Source of the DNA: Butyricimonas synergistica DSM 23225
Lineage (GTDB): Bacteria > Bacteroidota > Bacteroidia > Bacteroidales > Marinifilaceae
Direction of reading: 5' to 3'
NCBI RefSeq assembly: GCF_000379665.1
Contig: NZ_KB903360.1
Coordinates: forward strand, 312,175-376,174
Length of the DNA stretch: 64,000 bases
The position numbers were made by a program, and so were the translations under genes. The stretch's first letter is position 1. Every line of letters starts with the position of its first letter. Shown piece after piece: positions 36,554 through 46,009 of the stretch. The notes under the pieces are model-generated. The model saw nothing but the letters and a program-made list of their open reading frames with translations. It was not told the origin of the DNA and did not search any database.

Positions 36554-38881
36554 TTATCGCCGTACACGCAACCACCATATTCTCAATCCAATTGCGATTA
36601 AAGTAACAGGGAATAGTCCTAAAAATAATATATTCAACCATCCTAAAGATTCAAATTCAAAAAAGATTCTGTTATCCACGGGCAAAGGACGACTCACGTC
36701 AACGGGTGCTTTCTCGTAAACCAACCAACGAAAACATTCTGTTATAAACGAGAAATTTGTAGCCGACACACCTAACCTCCTCGTGTTTAATTCCCCGTTC
36801 GACCACATGTCGGCATCTCCTAAAACAATTGCCCGTTGCTCTTTATCTCCCACCTTTTTGGACACTGCCAATGCTAACGTATTTGATTTTTCCTGTTCCC
36901 CTATTCGTGAATTTATTATCAAAGAATCTTCCAATAAATTCATTTTTTCCAACTTATTCCAACTTCCAGATGCGGGAGAAGTTAGTAACGGAATGTATTG
37001 GTTTTGTTCGCCAGCAACTATCGGAGAAATAAATGTAGAAAGGTTTTCTCCCCAATAATACAAACCGACAGCTCCGGGAACCGATACAATTCCACCACGA
37101 GCAGCCATACTTGCCAAACGAGGCATCAATTTCTGTGCTTCAGCCGTTATGTTACCCATGATAAAATTGGGAAGATATTCTCTGTTTCTTGCAACAATGT
37201 AACCCGGTTTAAAGGACACGCCCAACAATTCCGCCAAAGGATTCATAATCTCTTGTTGTCCGGGTTCACAAGCCAATACCACGTTTCCTCCCGTTCGCAC
37301 GTAATGTTCTATTTTTTGAAATTCCCCCGGGGACAAGGAGCTACTCATATCAGCAATAACTAACACACAAATATCGGCAGGGATTCTTTCGTTCACGGAC
37401 AAGTCTAACGTCATGACATCAAATCCTTGGTTAATCAAAGCTTCCCGTAAGTTCTTGTTATCCGTGAAAAAACTATAATCCCGTTTCATCTGTCTTTCAA
37501 TATCTCGTTCTCCATGCCCGGTCAGGAATGCTATTTTAGGTGAATTACCCACTAATTTTTTCAAAGCAGCAGAAATTTCCGCTTCCCCCGGTAATTTCAT
37601 TAAATCATTATAGACACGTAAAAAGGTCTTATTCCCATTCTCTCTTTCAAGTAACCGAACGAACGTGTAATTCTCTGAAGAAAGATCTACCTCTTCCCGA
37701 AGCTCTTCGGGAGAAAGAAATAAAGAAAAATCTAACCCTTTAGCCTCTGCTACTTTCCGAGCCCGTTCTTTTAAAGACAAATGTTTTTCTGAAATTTCTT
37801 GCCCGGGAATATCACAATAATAATACACGTAACGTAATTTCGTCTCCGGCTTAAAACGAATATATTGTTCAAATCGTTGCATATCCATCATTACCAAACG
37901 TGGTAAAGCGTAATCCGAATACGAATAATCCATTAGATTCACGTAGGTCGTTATTGTCAATGCGCCGTCCAATCCTTTTATGATTTCCTGACTTGCAGGA
38001 GTTAATGTCATCTTTTTAATTGTAGTCGTATCGTAATACTTCTTCATCAATGGTCGAGAAGAAAGGTAACCGCAACAAATAACCAGCAAGCATACACCTC
38101 CATACCTGCTTATTTGAACATACCACGGGCGACTTTGTTTTGTAGATTGTAATTTCATGACACTCAATGTCAAGAAAAATACAATTACCATAAAAAAATA
38201 AACCACATCATCACTGCTTAACAAACCCTGCAAAAAATGATTTGCCCGCCCTGACATTGAAAGCCAATACGTGATTTCCCGTACAAAAGCGATCTCTTGG
38301 CCCACGTTCCCGATAAAATTCAAAACGGCCAGCAAAGCTAAGGTACAAACCGCAACAGCCACTTGGTATGACATCAAACATGACATAAATAATCCAATTG
38401 CCGCATATACACATATCAACAAATAAATACCAAGCACCCCGTTTAGAACGGCTAACCACTCGAAATTTTCCACAGTCAAAAATGCTGTAATAAAAAACAA
38501 ACCTAAAATAGCGATCAACACGAACCCAAATACCATCATCGCTCCAAATTTTCCCAACACGATTTGCCTGCTTTTCACTGGAGACGAATATAACAACTTT
38601 ACAGAACCGCTATTCAGCTCCCTGCTAATCAACCCCATTGTCAACAACGGAATGTATAAATAAATACTATTCAATACACTTTGCAGTACCCCATATTCAA
38701 ATAATCCGGAAGAAACTCCCAACACTGCTTCTTCTAACACTTGTCTTCTCACCATCGCTTCAAAACTTTCCATGAATGCCAACCCGCATTGAAAAGTAAA
38801 AATAACTAACACGAACCAGGCTATCGGTGAATAAAACAAGGACTGTAATTCCGTTTTTGCTATTCTTACTATCATTCTCAT
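36554..38881 (-). CDS. GldF/GldG-type fusion permease (second exporter, proximal subunit)
   Basis: Protein of 775 residues, homologous end to end to the two other fusions in the window (IAKTELQSLFYSPIAWFVLV; LLTMGLISRELNSGSVKLLY; KIAFLTGHGERDIERQMKRD; CVLVIADMSSSLSPGEFQKI). Its start overlaps the stop of the ATPase gene by 4 bp, so the ATPase and this permease are translationally coupled. Two different fusion permeases in one operon would match the heterodimeric state that separate GldF and GldG provide in gliding species. Substrate unknown. Confidence 0.9.
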   Translation of the reverse strand: MRMIVRIAKTELQSLFYSPIAWFVLVIFTFQCGLAFMESFEAMVRRQVLEEAVLGVSSGLFEYGVLQSVLNSIYLYIPLLTMGLISRELNSGSVKLLYSSPVKSRQIVLGKFGAMMVFGFVLIAILGLFFITAFLTVENFEWLAVLNGVLGIYLLICVYAAIGLFMSCLMSYQVAVAVCTLALLAVLNFIGNVGQEIAFVREITYWLSMSGRANHFLQGLLSSDDVVYFFMVIVFFLTLSVMKLQSTKQSRPWYVQISRYGGVCLLVICCGYLSSRPLMKKYYDTTTIKKMTLTPASQEIIKGLDGALTITTYVNLMDYSYSDYALPRLVMMDMQRFEQYIRFKPETKLRYVYYYCDIPGQEISEKHLSLKERARKVAEAKGLDFSLFLSPEELREEVDLSSENYTFVRLLERENGNKTFLRVYNDLMKLPGEAEISAALKKLVGNSPKIAFLTGHGERDIERQMKRDYSFFTDNKNLREALINQGFDVMTLDLSVNERIPADICVLVIADMSSSLSPGEFQKIEHYVRTGGNVVLACEPGQQEIMNPLAELLGVSFKPGYIVARNREYLPNFIMGNITAEAQKLMPRLASMAARGGIVSVPGAVGLYYWGENLSTFISPIVAGEQNQYIPLLTSPASGSWNKLEKMNLLEDSLIINSRIGEQEKSNTLALAVSKKVGDKEQRAIVLGDADMWSNGELNTRRLGVSATNFSFITECFRWLVYEKAPVDVSRPLPVDNRIFFEFESLGWLNILFLGLFPVTLIAIGLRIWWLRVRR

Positions 38882-39813
38882 CCCAGAATCTCCTTTCCCG
38901 ATAATTTCGCAAATATTGCATCCAAAGAACTTCGCTCAATCGCTATTTCCGTCAATCCCCATCCCTTGGCGACACTGGTTTCGATAAAACGTTGCGCCAC
39001 GAGTTGTTGATCCTCATCAAAAAACATCCGATATTTTTTGGCCGTGACAGCAATCACACGAGTGATGCCCGGAATCGCCAACAATTCCTGTTCGGAGGGA
39101 GCTTGCTCCATCATGACCACTAATGTATCCGGTACGATCTGGTTGTCGAAATCCTCCATAGTCCCTGAAAAAAACAAATGTCCTTTCTCGATCATCATGA
39201 CTCGCTCGCACGTCACTTGCACCTCGGATAAAATATGCGTGGAAAGCATTACCGCCCGTTCCTCGGCAATCTCTTTAATCAATTTACGTACTTCAACAAT
39301 TTGATTCGGATCCAAACCATTCGTGGGTTCATCCAGTACCACAAATTTCGGATTATGAATAATTGCCTGTGCAATGCCCACTCTTTGCTGATATCCCCCG
39401 GAAAGATTCCGTAACAATCGCTTGCTGAAATGGGCAATACCACAACGGGCCTTCGCTTCTTCCACGGCTAACTTGACTTTTTTCTTTTCCACCATTCTCA
39501 ATTCCGCACAGTGCTCAAGATATTCATCCACGGTCAAATCTAAATGCAAGGGAGCTTTTTGTGGCAAGAAACCGATATGCATTTTTGCCTTTTCCGGTTC
39601 TTTTCGCAATTCTACCCCTTGAATATACACGTTACCTCGTGTCTGATTTAATACCCCGCATATAATATTCATCGTGGTCGATTTTCCTGCTCCATTTGAC
39701 CCCAACAATCCCATCACTCCACGTTGATTAATCTCAAAACTTATATCCTGAACTGCCCACTGGGCACTATAACGATGGAATAAGTGCTCTACTTTTACAA
39801 TTGTTTCTTTCAT
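38878..39813 (-). CDS. ABC transporter ATP-binding protein (GldA-like)
   Basis: ATPase of 311 residues with Walker A GSNGAGKST, signature NLSGGYQQRVGIAQAI, Walker B FVVLDEPTNGLDP and H-loop LSTHILSE, plus the extra C-terminal domain of this subgroup. It is closely related to the ATPase at 20759. It heads a three-gene exporter operon with two fusion permeases. It lies 191 bp after the last gene of the third SusCD locus, with a strong hairpin between, on the same strand. Confidence 0.93.
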   Translation of the reverse strand: MKETIVKVEHLFHRYSAQWAVQDISFEINQRGVMGLLGSNGAGKSTTMNIICGVLNQTRGNVYIQGVELRKEPEKAKMHIGFLPQKAPLHLDLTVDEYLEHCAELRMVEKKKVKLAVEEAKARCGIAHFSKRLLRNLSGGYQQRVGIAQAIIHNPKFVVLDEPTNGLDPNQIVEVRKLIKEIAEERAVMLSTHILSEVQVTCERVMMIEKGHLFFSGTMEDFDNQIVPDTLVVMMEQAPSEQELLAIPGITRVIAVTAKKYRMFFDEDQQLVAQRFIETSVAKGWGLTEIAIERSSLDAIFAKLSGKEILG

Positions 39814-39936
39814 TTTCTAATATTTATTTACATACAACATTCACGAATTATCACTCGACACGACAAGCTAAACGATAGGAATCAAGCATCTATCGCCACA
39901 CTCGATGACAAGACTTGTACACCGGATATGGAATTT

Positions 39937-39987
39937 CACGTTCACACGACCTTTCATGACAACCCATACTCAGGTCGTATGAACGTG
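39937..39987. other. Long imperfect hairpin between the SusCD locus and the exporter operon
   Basis: Arms 39937-39952 and 39972-39987 (CACGTTCACACGACCT and AGGTCGTATGAACGTG) pair over 16 bp with one G-T or A-C mismatch depending on strand; the loop is 19 bases. No T run follows. It may be a factor-dependent end, an attenuating structure or a regulator site for the ABC operon. Confidence 0.55.
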
Positions 39988-40004
39988 CACCATCACGTTA
40001 TTCT

Positions 40005-40907
40005 TTAATTATATTTTGTATTGCCGATCTCCTGGATATCAAACCCATACGATTCTTTGAAATGATTCCTCAATATATCATATTTTTTCTTCAAAAGCGG
40101 ATAAGTATTTAATTCCTCCCGCAAATCGTCTGCTGTTCGCTGTAACATATTTTGAATAAAATAAGTCACATCATCACTTTTCAAATATTCCAAAATCGAC
40201 CAGTCACTAATATACTCACTCCATTCGTACCCATACTTATTATCTCCAAAAAATCCCCTGGCGCGCACGTAGTTGGGTGAAGACGAATCATACGGGTCCG
40301 CCGCAAAGGAATAATCACTTACTTCATAAAAAGCATCCGGAATCGTCACAATCCCCAGATTCTGCCAAGAAGACCACAATTGATTTTGTAATCGTTCCAT
40401 GAATTCTTGTTTTGTATCCCCTGACATTTTTCTCAACGTATCCGAACAATAACTAATCGCAATCTGATTATTACCGGCACGACAATATTCTGGATCAGGA
40501 TCACCCCACACCGTCCACTCCAATGTTGAAGTCAAAAACACGCGGTAAGGTATCGCCTTTTTCAAAAATTCATCAGGATAGAATTTAAACCAAATATCCT
40601 CCAACATATCCAACATATCACCCAAGTAATTAGGATCTCCCAACGTGTACAGATACGTTCCCCGTAACGTTGAATTATTGACAAACGTCCATTCAAAATC
40701 CCGTTCCGTAAAATCATACAGGAAATAACTGCCGTATTTCTGAAACAATTTTACCACCCGATCGTCGTCCGCGGACTTCCCCTGCGGTAATATATAATCC
40801 GTGGTCAATGATTGCACCTCTCCCAATTCATCATCTTTGGCGCAAGACGAGGCGCACACGCACATTAACACTAATCCTGCTATCGCTATTTTATTCATGG
40901 TTTTCAT
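40005..40907 (-). CDS. Putative zinc-binding-metallopeptidase-like lipoprotein, catalytic motif apparently lost
   Basis: Lipoprotein of 300 residues (lipobox CASSC, Cys22). The overall pattern, with a helical body, PDAFYEVSDYSF (190-201) and ARGFFGDNKYGYEWSEYISD, matches the Bacteroidales putative zinc-binding metallopeptidase family found after SusC and SusD. In active members an HEFGHIL-type HExxH precedes the Pro-x-x-Phe segment; here that place reads EFMERLQNQLWSSW (168-181) with no His. I therefore read it as a non-catalytic surface partner of SusC/SusD. Its start overlaps the susD end by 17 bp. An ATG at 40898 is an alternative start. Confidence 0.75.
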   Translation of the reverse strand: MKTMNKIAIAGLVLMCVCASSCAKDDELGEVQSLTTDYILPQGKSADDDRVVKLFQKYGSYFLYDFTERDFEWTFVNNSTLRGTYLYTLGDPNYLGDMLDMLEDIWFKFYPDEFLKKAIPYRVFLTSTLEWTVWGDPDPEYCRAGNNQIAISYCSDTLRKMSGDTKQEFMERLQNQLWSSWQNLGIVTIPDAFYEVSDYSFAADPYDSSSPNYVRARGFFGDNKYGYEWSEYISDWSILEYLKSDDVTYFIQNMLQRTADDLREELNTYPLLKKKYDILRNHFKESYGFDIQEIGNTKYN

Positions 40908-42309
40908 TTTTAATGTTTACAGTAACCCCCGTTCTCTCCTGCTCGTAAGCACTTGCATTTTGCTCCAGCGAACTATTCTTTTCTATGATCACGTTGGGAA
41001 TAGGGAACGTGTACAAGGGATCGCGTTCTTTCAAGGTATATTCCAACCAGGCATCCGTACTCTTGTTTTTATAGCGATGTGAAATAGCCGGCATCCCGTA
41101 ACGCCGCAGATCAAACCAACGATGCTCTTCGAAACAGAGTTCCAAACGGCGCTCCAAACGTATTTCCTCCAAAGTGGTGGTAGTCGCTTCCGTATACTCT
41201 TTAATCCGGTGACGACGCAATTCATTCAAATCCGCCAATGCATTTGTCATGCCATTGCCCTTTTGCATATAAGCTTCAGCCCGATTCAGATAAGCTTCGG
41301 ATACACGCAACGTGTTAGCAGGACGCACAGTACCGTTCCATCTTTGTTTATAAACAGTTCGCATGTCTGAAGAAAAATAAAGCAACAGACGGCAATCATT
41401 TCTTTCGTATCGAGAAATCAAATCGGAAGAAGGAATCATACAAGAGCTCATTCCTTGATTTCTATTATTGGCACCATACAACCACTCGACCTCGGAATGC
41501 TCATAATCGGTAAAATAGAACGAACTGGCATCCACTTTGGTATAATCTGTTAATACACCCCCCGTCTTTATTGCCCGATTAGCAGCAGTGATAGCATCAT
41601 CCCAACGTTCCATGTATAAATATACTCGAGATAGTAATATGTTCACGGAAGAATAATTGATCCGATAATCACCACGTGTTTTCGGGTAATTCTCCAAAAG
41701 AGAAGAAGCCATTTCCAAATCTGTTACCATCCGATTATAAACCGTTACTACTCGGTCTCTTGCAACCCCATTCTCGACAATTCCCGCAGTCAATTTCAAC
41801 GGAACTCCCAATGCTTCTCTATTTTCATTATATGGCTCCCCATATATATTCACTAATTGAAAATATAAATAAGCCCGAACAGCCAAAGCTTCCGCTTTAA
41901 TCCTATCACGCTCGTACTGAGTGCCAATAGCATCATCAATCCCATCAAGCACGGCATTGCACCCCATAATTCTCTCGTAAGAACCGGAATAACTTTCGTG
42001 CATCGTCTGTACACGTTCCCACACATCCGGTTGCCAAGTAAAAACGGGAAAACGAGAAAGTAATGCTGAATTTTCATCAGATGTCAATCTGGACTCATTT
42101 ACTTCCACATCATCATCCAATAAAGATAACGTTTCATAAGGATAGGTAATAGCTGGCTGAGGATATCCCGATCCTAACAAAAACTCGCTATAATCAGCTG
42201 TTGTTCGCACAATCACCTCATCTTGAGATTCTTCCTTCAAAAAATCAGAACAGGCCGTACTAATTTTTAAAAGGAATAAAATAAATATTATTGCTCGCAT
42301 TATTTTCAT
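40891..42309 (-). CDS. SusD/RagB-family nutrient-binding lipoprotein
   Basis: Lipoprotein of 472 residues with lipobox STAC (Cys20) followed by SDFLKEESQDEVIVR. TPR-like core (ALAVRAYLYFQLVNIYGEPY, a typical SusD segment) and the C-terminal signature RLERRLELCFEEHRWFDLRR. Partner of the SusC encoded 20 bp upstream. It overlaps the next gene by 17 bp. Ligand unknown. Confidence 0.95.
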   Translation of the reverse strand: MKIMRAIIFILFLLKISTACSDFLKEESQDEVIVRTTADYSEFLLGSGYPQPAITYPYETLSLLDDDVEVNESRLTSDENSALLSRFPVFTWQPDVWERVQTMHESYSGSYERIMGCNAVLDGIDDAIGTQYERDRIKAEALAVRAYLYFQLVNIYGEPYNENREALGVPLKLTAGIVENGVARDRVVTVYNRMVTDLEMASSLLENYPKTRGDYRINYSSVNILLSRVYLYMERWDDAITAANRAIKTGGVLTDYTKVDASSFYFTDYEHSEVEWLYGANNRNQGMSSCMIPSSDLISRYERNDCRLLLYFSSDMRTVYKQRWNGTVRPANTLRVSEAYLNRAEAYMQKGNGMTNALADLNELRRHRIKEYTEATTTTLEEIRLERRLELCFEEHRWFDLRRYGMPAISHRYKNKSTDAWLEYTLKERDPLYTFPIPNVIIEKNSSLEQNASAYEQERTGVTVNIKNENHE

Positions 42310-42329
42310 GATCTCGAAATTTTAAAAGA

Positions 42330-45300
42330 TTAAAATGCTATTTGAAAAGACAAAGAAGTCACGCGCCTCGTTGGCCAATTACCGGTTTCTGGATCTATGC
42401 CATCCCATTTCTTATCTCTTACCCACATAAACGGATTCATCATTGTTGCTTTCAGCATCATTCTATTCACATGCCATTTATTCAACCACTCTTGATTAAA
42501 CTCATAAGCCAAAGAAAGAGAATTACAACGAATCATATCTGTTTTAGCTACTCGAAGATCAGAGTTATTATACGATTCATACACATTCTTCAGTTCTCGA
42601 TAATCATTTCCCGTTTTCGGAGGCAAATACATAAATGTTTGTCCTATTCCGGGAACAGAGGGGATAATTGTCTGATCCCCGGCATTTCTCCAGCGATCTT
42701 TCAATTTTCGAGATACATTTTGTTCCGGAGTCGGCACTCCTCCATTCGATTGCGTGTCATAAAGTACAGGCAACCGTCCATTTCCTCCCCATTGCAAGGA
42801 GAAAAGAGCATATAAAGTCCAATTTTTATATTTCAACATCGTATTTAACCCTCCGGAAAAATCCGGAGTAAATTTACCACTCTCCACTAGATAATCTAGC
42901 GGGGTTTCAGCACTCTCTATATCCATATTCTCGAACAAAGGAGTCCCGTCTGTTTGATCTAATTCTTTGAATTTATAAGAATAAAACGTGGAAAACGGCT
43001 TGCCTTTAACCACTGCTTTACCGGATAAAAAATCATCTAAAGTATTCCCTCTATTGTTCTTGGTTATTTTATTCCGAGTAGAGCTGGAATTCAAAGAAAG
43101 TTTCCACGTGAAATCTTTTGTTTGAATCGGCACTACCTCTACCACAAATTCATATCCCGTATTCTCCATCTCGGAACCGGATACTACGCAATTGACCATT
43201 CCATTCTCATAAGGCACATCTCGGGAAGATAGCACGTCGCTATTTTTCCGATAATAATTAAACGTGGCATTTAGTCTATTATTCAACAAAGCGATATCCA
43301 ATCCCAAATTATACGTTTTTGTTTTCTCCCATCCCAAATTCGGATATGGCAATGATTTCACACGTAACACATAAGATTGATAATAGTTACCTATCCCAAA
43401 AAGCCCCCCGTCAACCGCAATCAGATAAGGAGAAACACTTTCCACGGAGTTTCCTTGATAACCGTAAGAAACCGTCAAATCCAATGAATTCAACCAGTTG
43501 CAATTTCCTAGAAAAATTTCATTCCCGACCCTCCATTTAATACCGGCAGACCAATTGGGTTCGAAACGTTTATTTTTATCCTGACCAAATCGATTGGAAG
43601 CATCCACCCGAGCGTTGAAATTAAGGATGTAACGTTCATCATAAGTATAAACAGCCTGAGCATAAGCGCTTAATAAATTATTTTTCCGATTCAAAACAGA
43701 AGTTGCCCCATAGGCATAATCAGAGTTATCCTGCGCATAAGTAGAACCATTCTCATAAATTGTCTGTGGTACATTGGCAAATGTTTCCCCACGATCTTTC
43801 AAATAACCATAACGTTTGTTTGTGCCTCCTGTCGTTTTCGTTGAATTTGTTTCTAAACCGATTTGAAAAAGCGTCCGATGTTTATCAGAAAATAATTGAT
43901 CATACGTGAGACTATTCCGCACAGTAATTGTTTCCACTACGGTTGTCCCCGTTTCCAGTAGACCTCCTTTAGGAATACGAGCAGATTTTTCCTCCTCACT
44001 ATTAGGCAAAACACTGCCAAACTCGTACCCCCGATATTGAGTAATATAAAATGAACGTTCTGTCGCATATTTCTTTGTTTCAGCAGAAGAAGATGCATAA
44101 GAAACCACACCTTGATAACGTATGCTGGAACATATATTCCAATTCAAATCCAAGGTTGTATTCCAATTTTTCGTGTTATTCTCACTTCCCGTGTTACTTA
44201 GCTCATTCAACACGTTATAGTTGTAACTATATTTGTTATTTATGGCATAACTCCTTTCACCCCATTTCTCATGATAATAATATGTGCCATCTTCGTTATA
44301 AGCCGGAAAAATACGAGAGGTGTTGTAAGCATAAGTGAAAGGATCAACACCATACGCAAATCCTTCAACCTTACGCATTCCTCCATTCAACAATAAATTC
44401 ACGATCAATTTTTCTCCCAAACGAACTTCCGTGTTGGATACCATGCTAATACTCAACAAATCGTTACCTTTCGCTTCGCCTTTTTCCTGATTGATGCTAA
44501 ATGACGTTCTGTTTCTAATTTTTTCTGATCCCCCGTTAATACTGATATTGTGTTTATGGTTAAAAGAATTGCGAAATAACAAGTCAAACCAATCCGTATT
44601 TTCCTTCGCCATTTTCACGTATTCCCGATTCATTTCTTCGAGAGTAATTTCTTTATTTACCAATCGTTGGACCAATCCAGCATAACCGAGAGGTAAAATA
44701 ACGGAGGGATAAGATAATCTGTCTTCATACATCTCTTTCGAAAACTCCATTATTTCCCGAGAATTCATCAAATCATACAAACCGTAACGAGGACGCTGCC
44801 CGATAGAAAAATCACCATTATACAAAACAGATACTCTTCCGGATTGTGCTTTCTTGGTGGTGATCACAATTACCCCATTTGCTGCCTGCGAACCGTATAT
44901 AGCCGTAGCAGAAGCATCCTTAAGAACTGTGATTGTTTCAATGTCATAGGGATTTAACCAGGAAATGGCATTCCCCGCTAATTTACTGATATCATCAGCA
45001 TCCATCGTGAACGTCGTGTTATCATCCGAATTAAACGGTTGCGGATTACGCTGAATTACGCCATCGACTACCCACACCGGTTCTTGGCTTCCCAACAAAG
45101 AAGAAGTTCCTCGCACCCGAATCTTTGGCGTACTACCCACTTGCCCTGACAAATTTTTAACCATCATTCCCGGGATCACTCCTTGCAACATTTGGTCAAT
45201 AGAACTCGCCCCAGCAACAATAACATCCCTGGCATTCACGGTTGTCGAAGCTCCAGTGTAATTCCCCTTGCGAAAATTTCCATATCCAGTAACCACGATT

Positions 45301-45935
45301 TCATCCGCCGCAATCACATCTTCGATCATTCGGATAGTCAATTCATCGTTTCCTTTCACCTCGACCTCTTGTGTCTTATAACCGACAAAAGAAAAGACAA
45401 ACACAACTGGATCTAATCGAGAAATGGCAAAGCGAAATTTTCCACTGTTATCGGTTACGACACCCATCCGTGAATCTTTCAAACGAATCGTTACTCCCGG
45501 TAAGGGTATATCATCTTTATCCAGCACGATTCCATGTATTACTCGAGAAACAACAGTCTGTTCATGTTGCACTTTTGCATTCTTTTTCTTTATAAGGATT
45601 ACCTTATTTTCAATTAAATAAATAAGATTGGTTTTTGCCAAAAGAGTATCTAACACCTGATCCAACGTGACGTTTTTTAACGATAAAGTAACATGCTCTA
45701 TTTTCATTACATCCTCGGCTTTAAACACAAATTCATAGCCGGACTGCTCTTGTAAAGATTCGATGACTTTTACAAAGGTTTCATCTTTAACTTGAATACT
45801 TATTTTCGGCAATTTATCTGACTGTGCGAATGATTGTGTTGCTCCTAAAGTAATGAAAATCAAATAAATTATTCGACTAAACAATTTTTTACCCCATTGG
45901 GGAATTCTTCCCAGTTTTCTTCGTTTTTTTTTCAT
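42330..45935 (-). CDS. SusC/RagA-family TonB-dependent transporter with STN domain
   Basis: Outer-membrane importer of 1201 residues, the largest of the three. Signal peptide (to about 38), STN domain (about 45-115, ISIQVKDETFVKVIESLQEQ), carboxypeptidase-regulatory-like domain (DIPLPGVTIRLKDSRMGVVT), DEIVVTGYG TonB-box region, plug (ITVLKDASATAIYGSQAANG) and barrel ending SFQIAF. Its plug and barrel differ clearly from the two other SusC proteins in the window, so it probably takes a different ligand. It is 74 bp after fecR and 20 bp before susD. Confidence 0.95.
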   Translation of the reverse strand: MKKKRRKLGRIPQWGKKLFSRIIYLIFITLGATQSFAQSDKLPKISIQVKDETFVKVIESLQEQSGYEFVFKAEDVMKIEHVTLSLKNVTLDQVLDTLLAKTNLIYLIENKVILIKKKNAKVQHEQTVVSRVIHGIVLDKDDIPLPGVTIRLKDSRMGVVTDNSGKFRFAISRLDPVVFVFSFVGYKTQEVEVKGNDELTIRMIEDVIAADEIVVTGYGNFRKGNYTGASTTVNARDVIVAGASSIDQMLQGVIPGMMVKNLSGQVGSTPKIRVRGTSSLLGSQEPVWVVDGVIQRNPQPFNSDDNTTFTMDADDISKLAGNAISWLNPYDIETITVLKDASATAIYGSQAANGVIVITTKKAQSGRVSVLYNGDFSIGQRPRYGLYDLMNSREIMEFSKEMYEDRLSYPSVILPLGYAGLVQRLVNKEITLEEMNREYVKMAKENTDWFDLLFRNSFNHKHNISINGGSEKIRNRTSFSINQEKGEAKGNDLLSISMVSNTEVRLGEKLIVNLLLNGGMRKVEGFAYGVDPFTYAYNTSRIFPAYNEDGTYYYHEKWGERSYAINNKYSYNYNVLNELSNTGSENNTKNWNTTLDLNWNICSSIRYQGVVSYASSSAETKKYATERSFYITQYRGYEFGSVLPNSEEEKSARIPKGGLLETGTTVVETITVRNSLTYDQLFSDKHRTLFQIGLETNSTKTTGGTNKRYGYLKDRGETFANVPQTIYENGSTYAQDNSDYAYGATSVLNRKNNLLSAYAQAVYTYDERYILNFNARVDASNRFGQDKNKRFEPNWSAGIKWRVGNEIFLGNCNWLNSLDLTVSYGYQGNSVESVSPYLIAVDGGLFGIGNYYQSYVLRVKSLPYPNLGWEKTKTYNLGLDIALLNNRLNATFNYYRKNSDVLSSRDVPYENGMVNCVVSGSEMENTGYEFVVEVVPIQTKDFTWKLSLNSSSTRNKITKNNRGNTLDDFLSGKAVVKGKPFSTFYSYKFKELDQTDGTPLFENMDIESAETPLDYLVESGKFTPDFSGGLNTMLKYKNWTLYALFSLQWGGNGRLPVLYDTQSNGGVPTPEQNVSRKLKDRWRNAGDQTIIPSVPGIGQTFMYLPPKTGNDYRELKNVYESYNNSDLRVAKTDMIRCNSLSLAYEFNQEWLNKWHVNRMMLKATMMNPFMWVRDKKWDGIDPETGNWPTRRVTSLSFQIAF

Positions 45936-46009
45936 AGCTTTGTGTACTTAAATTTAACGTATTTAAAAATTTAAAGCAAAGAGAGAAGGATGTAGGAGTT
46001 CTTCTCTCT

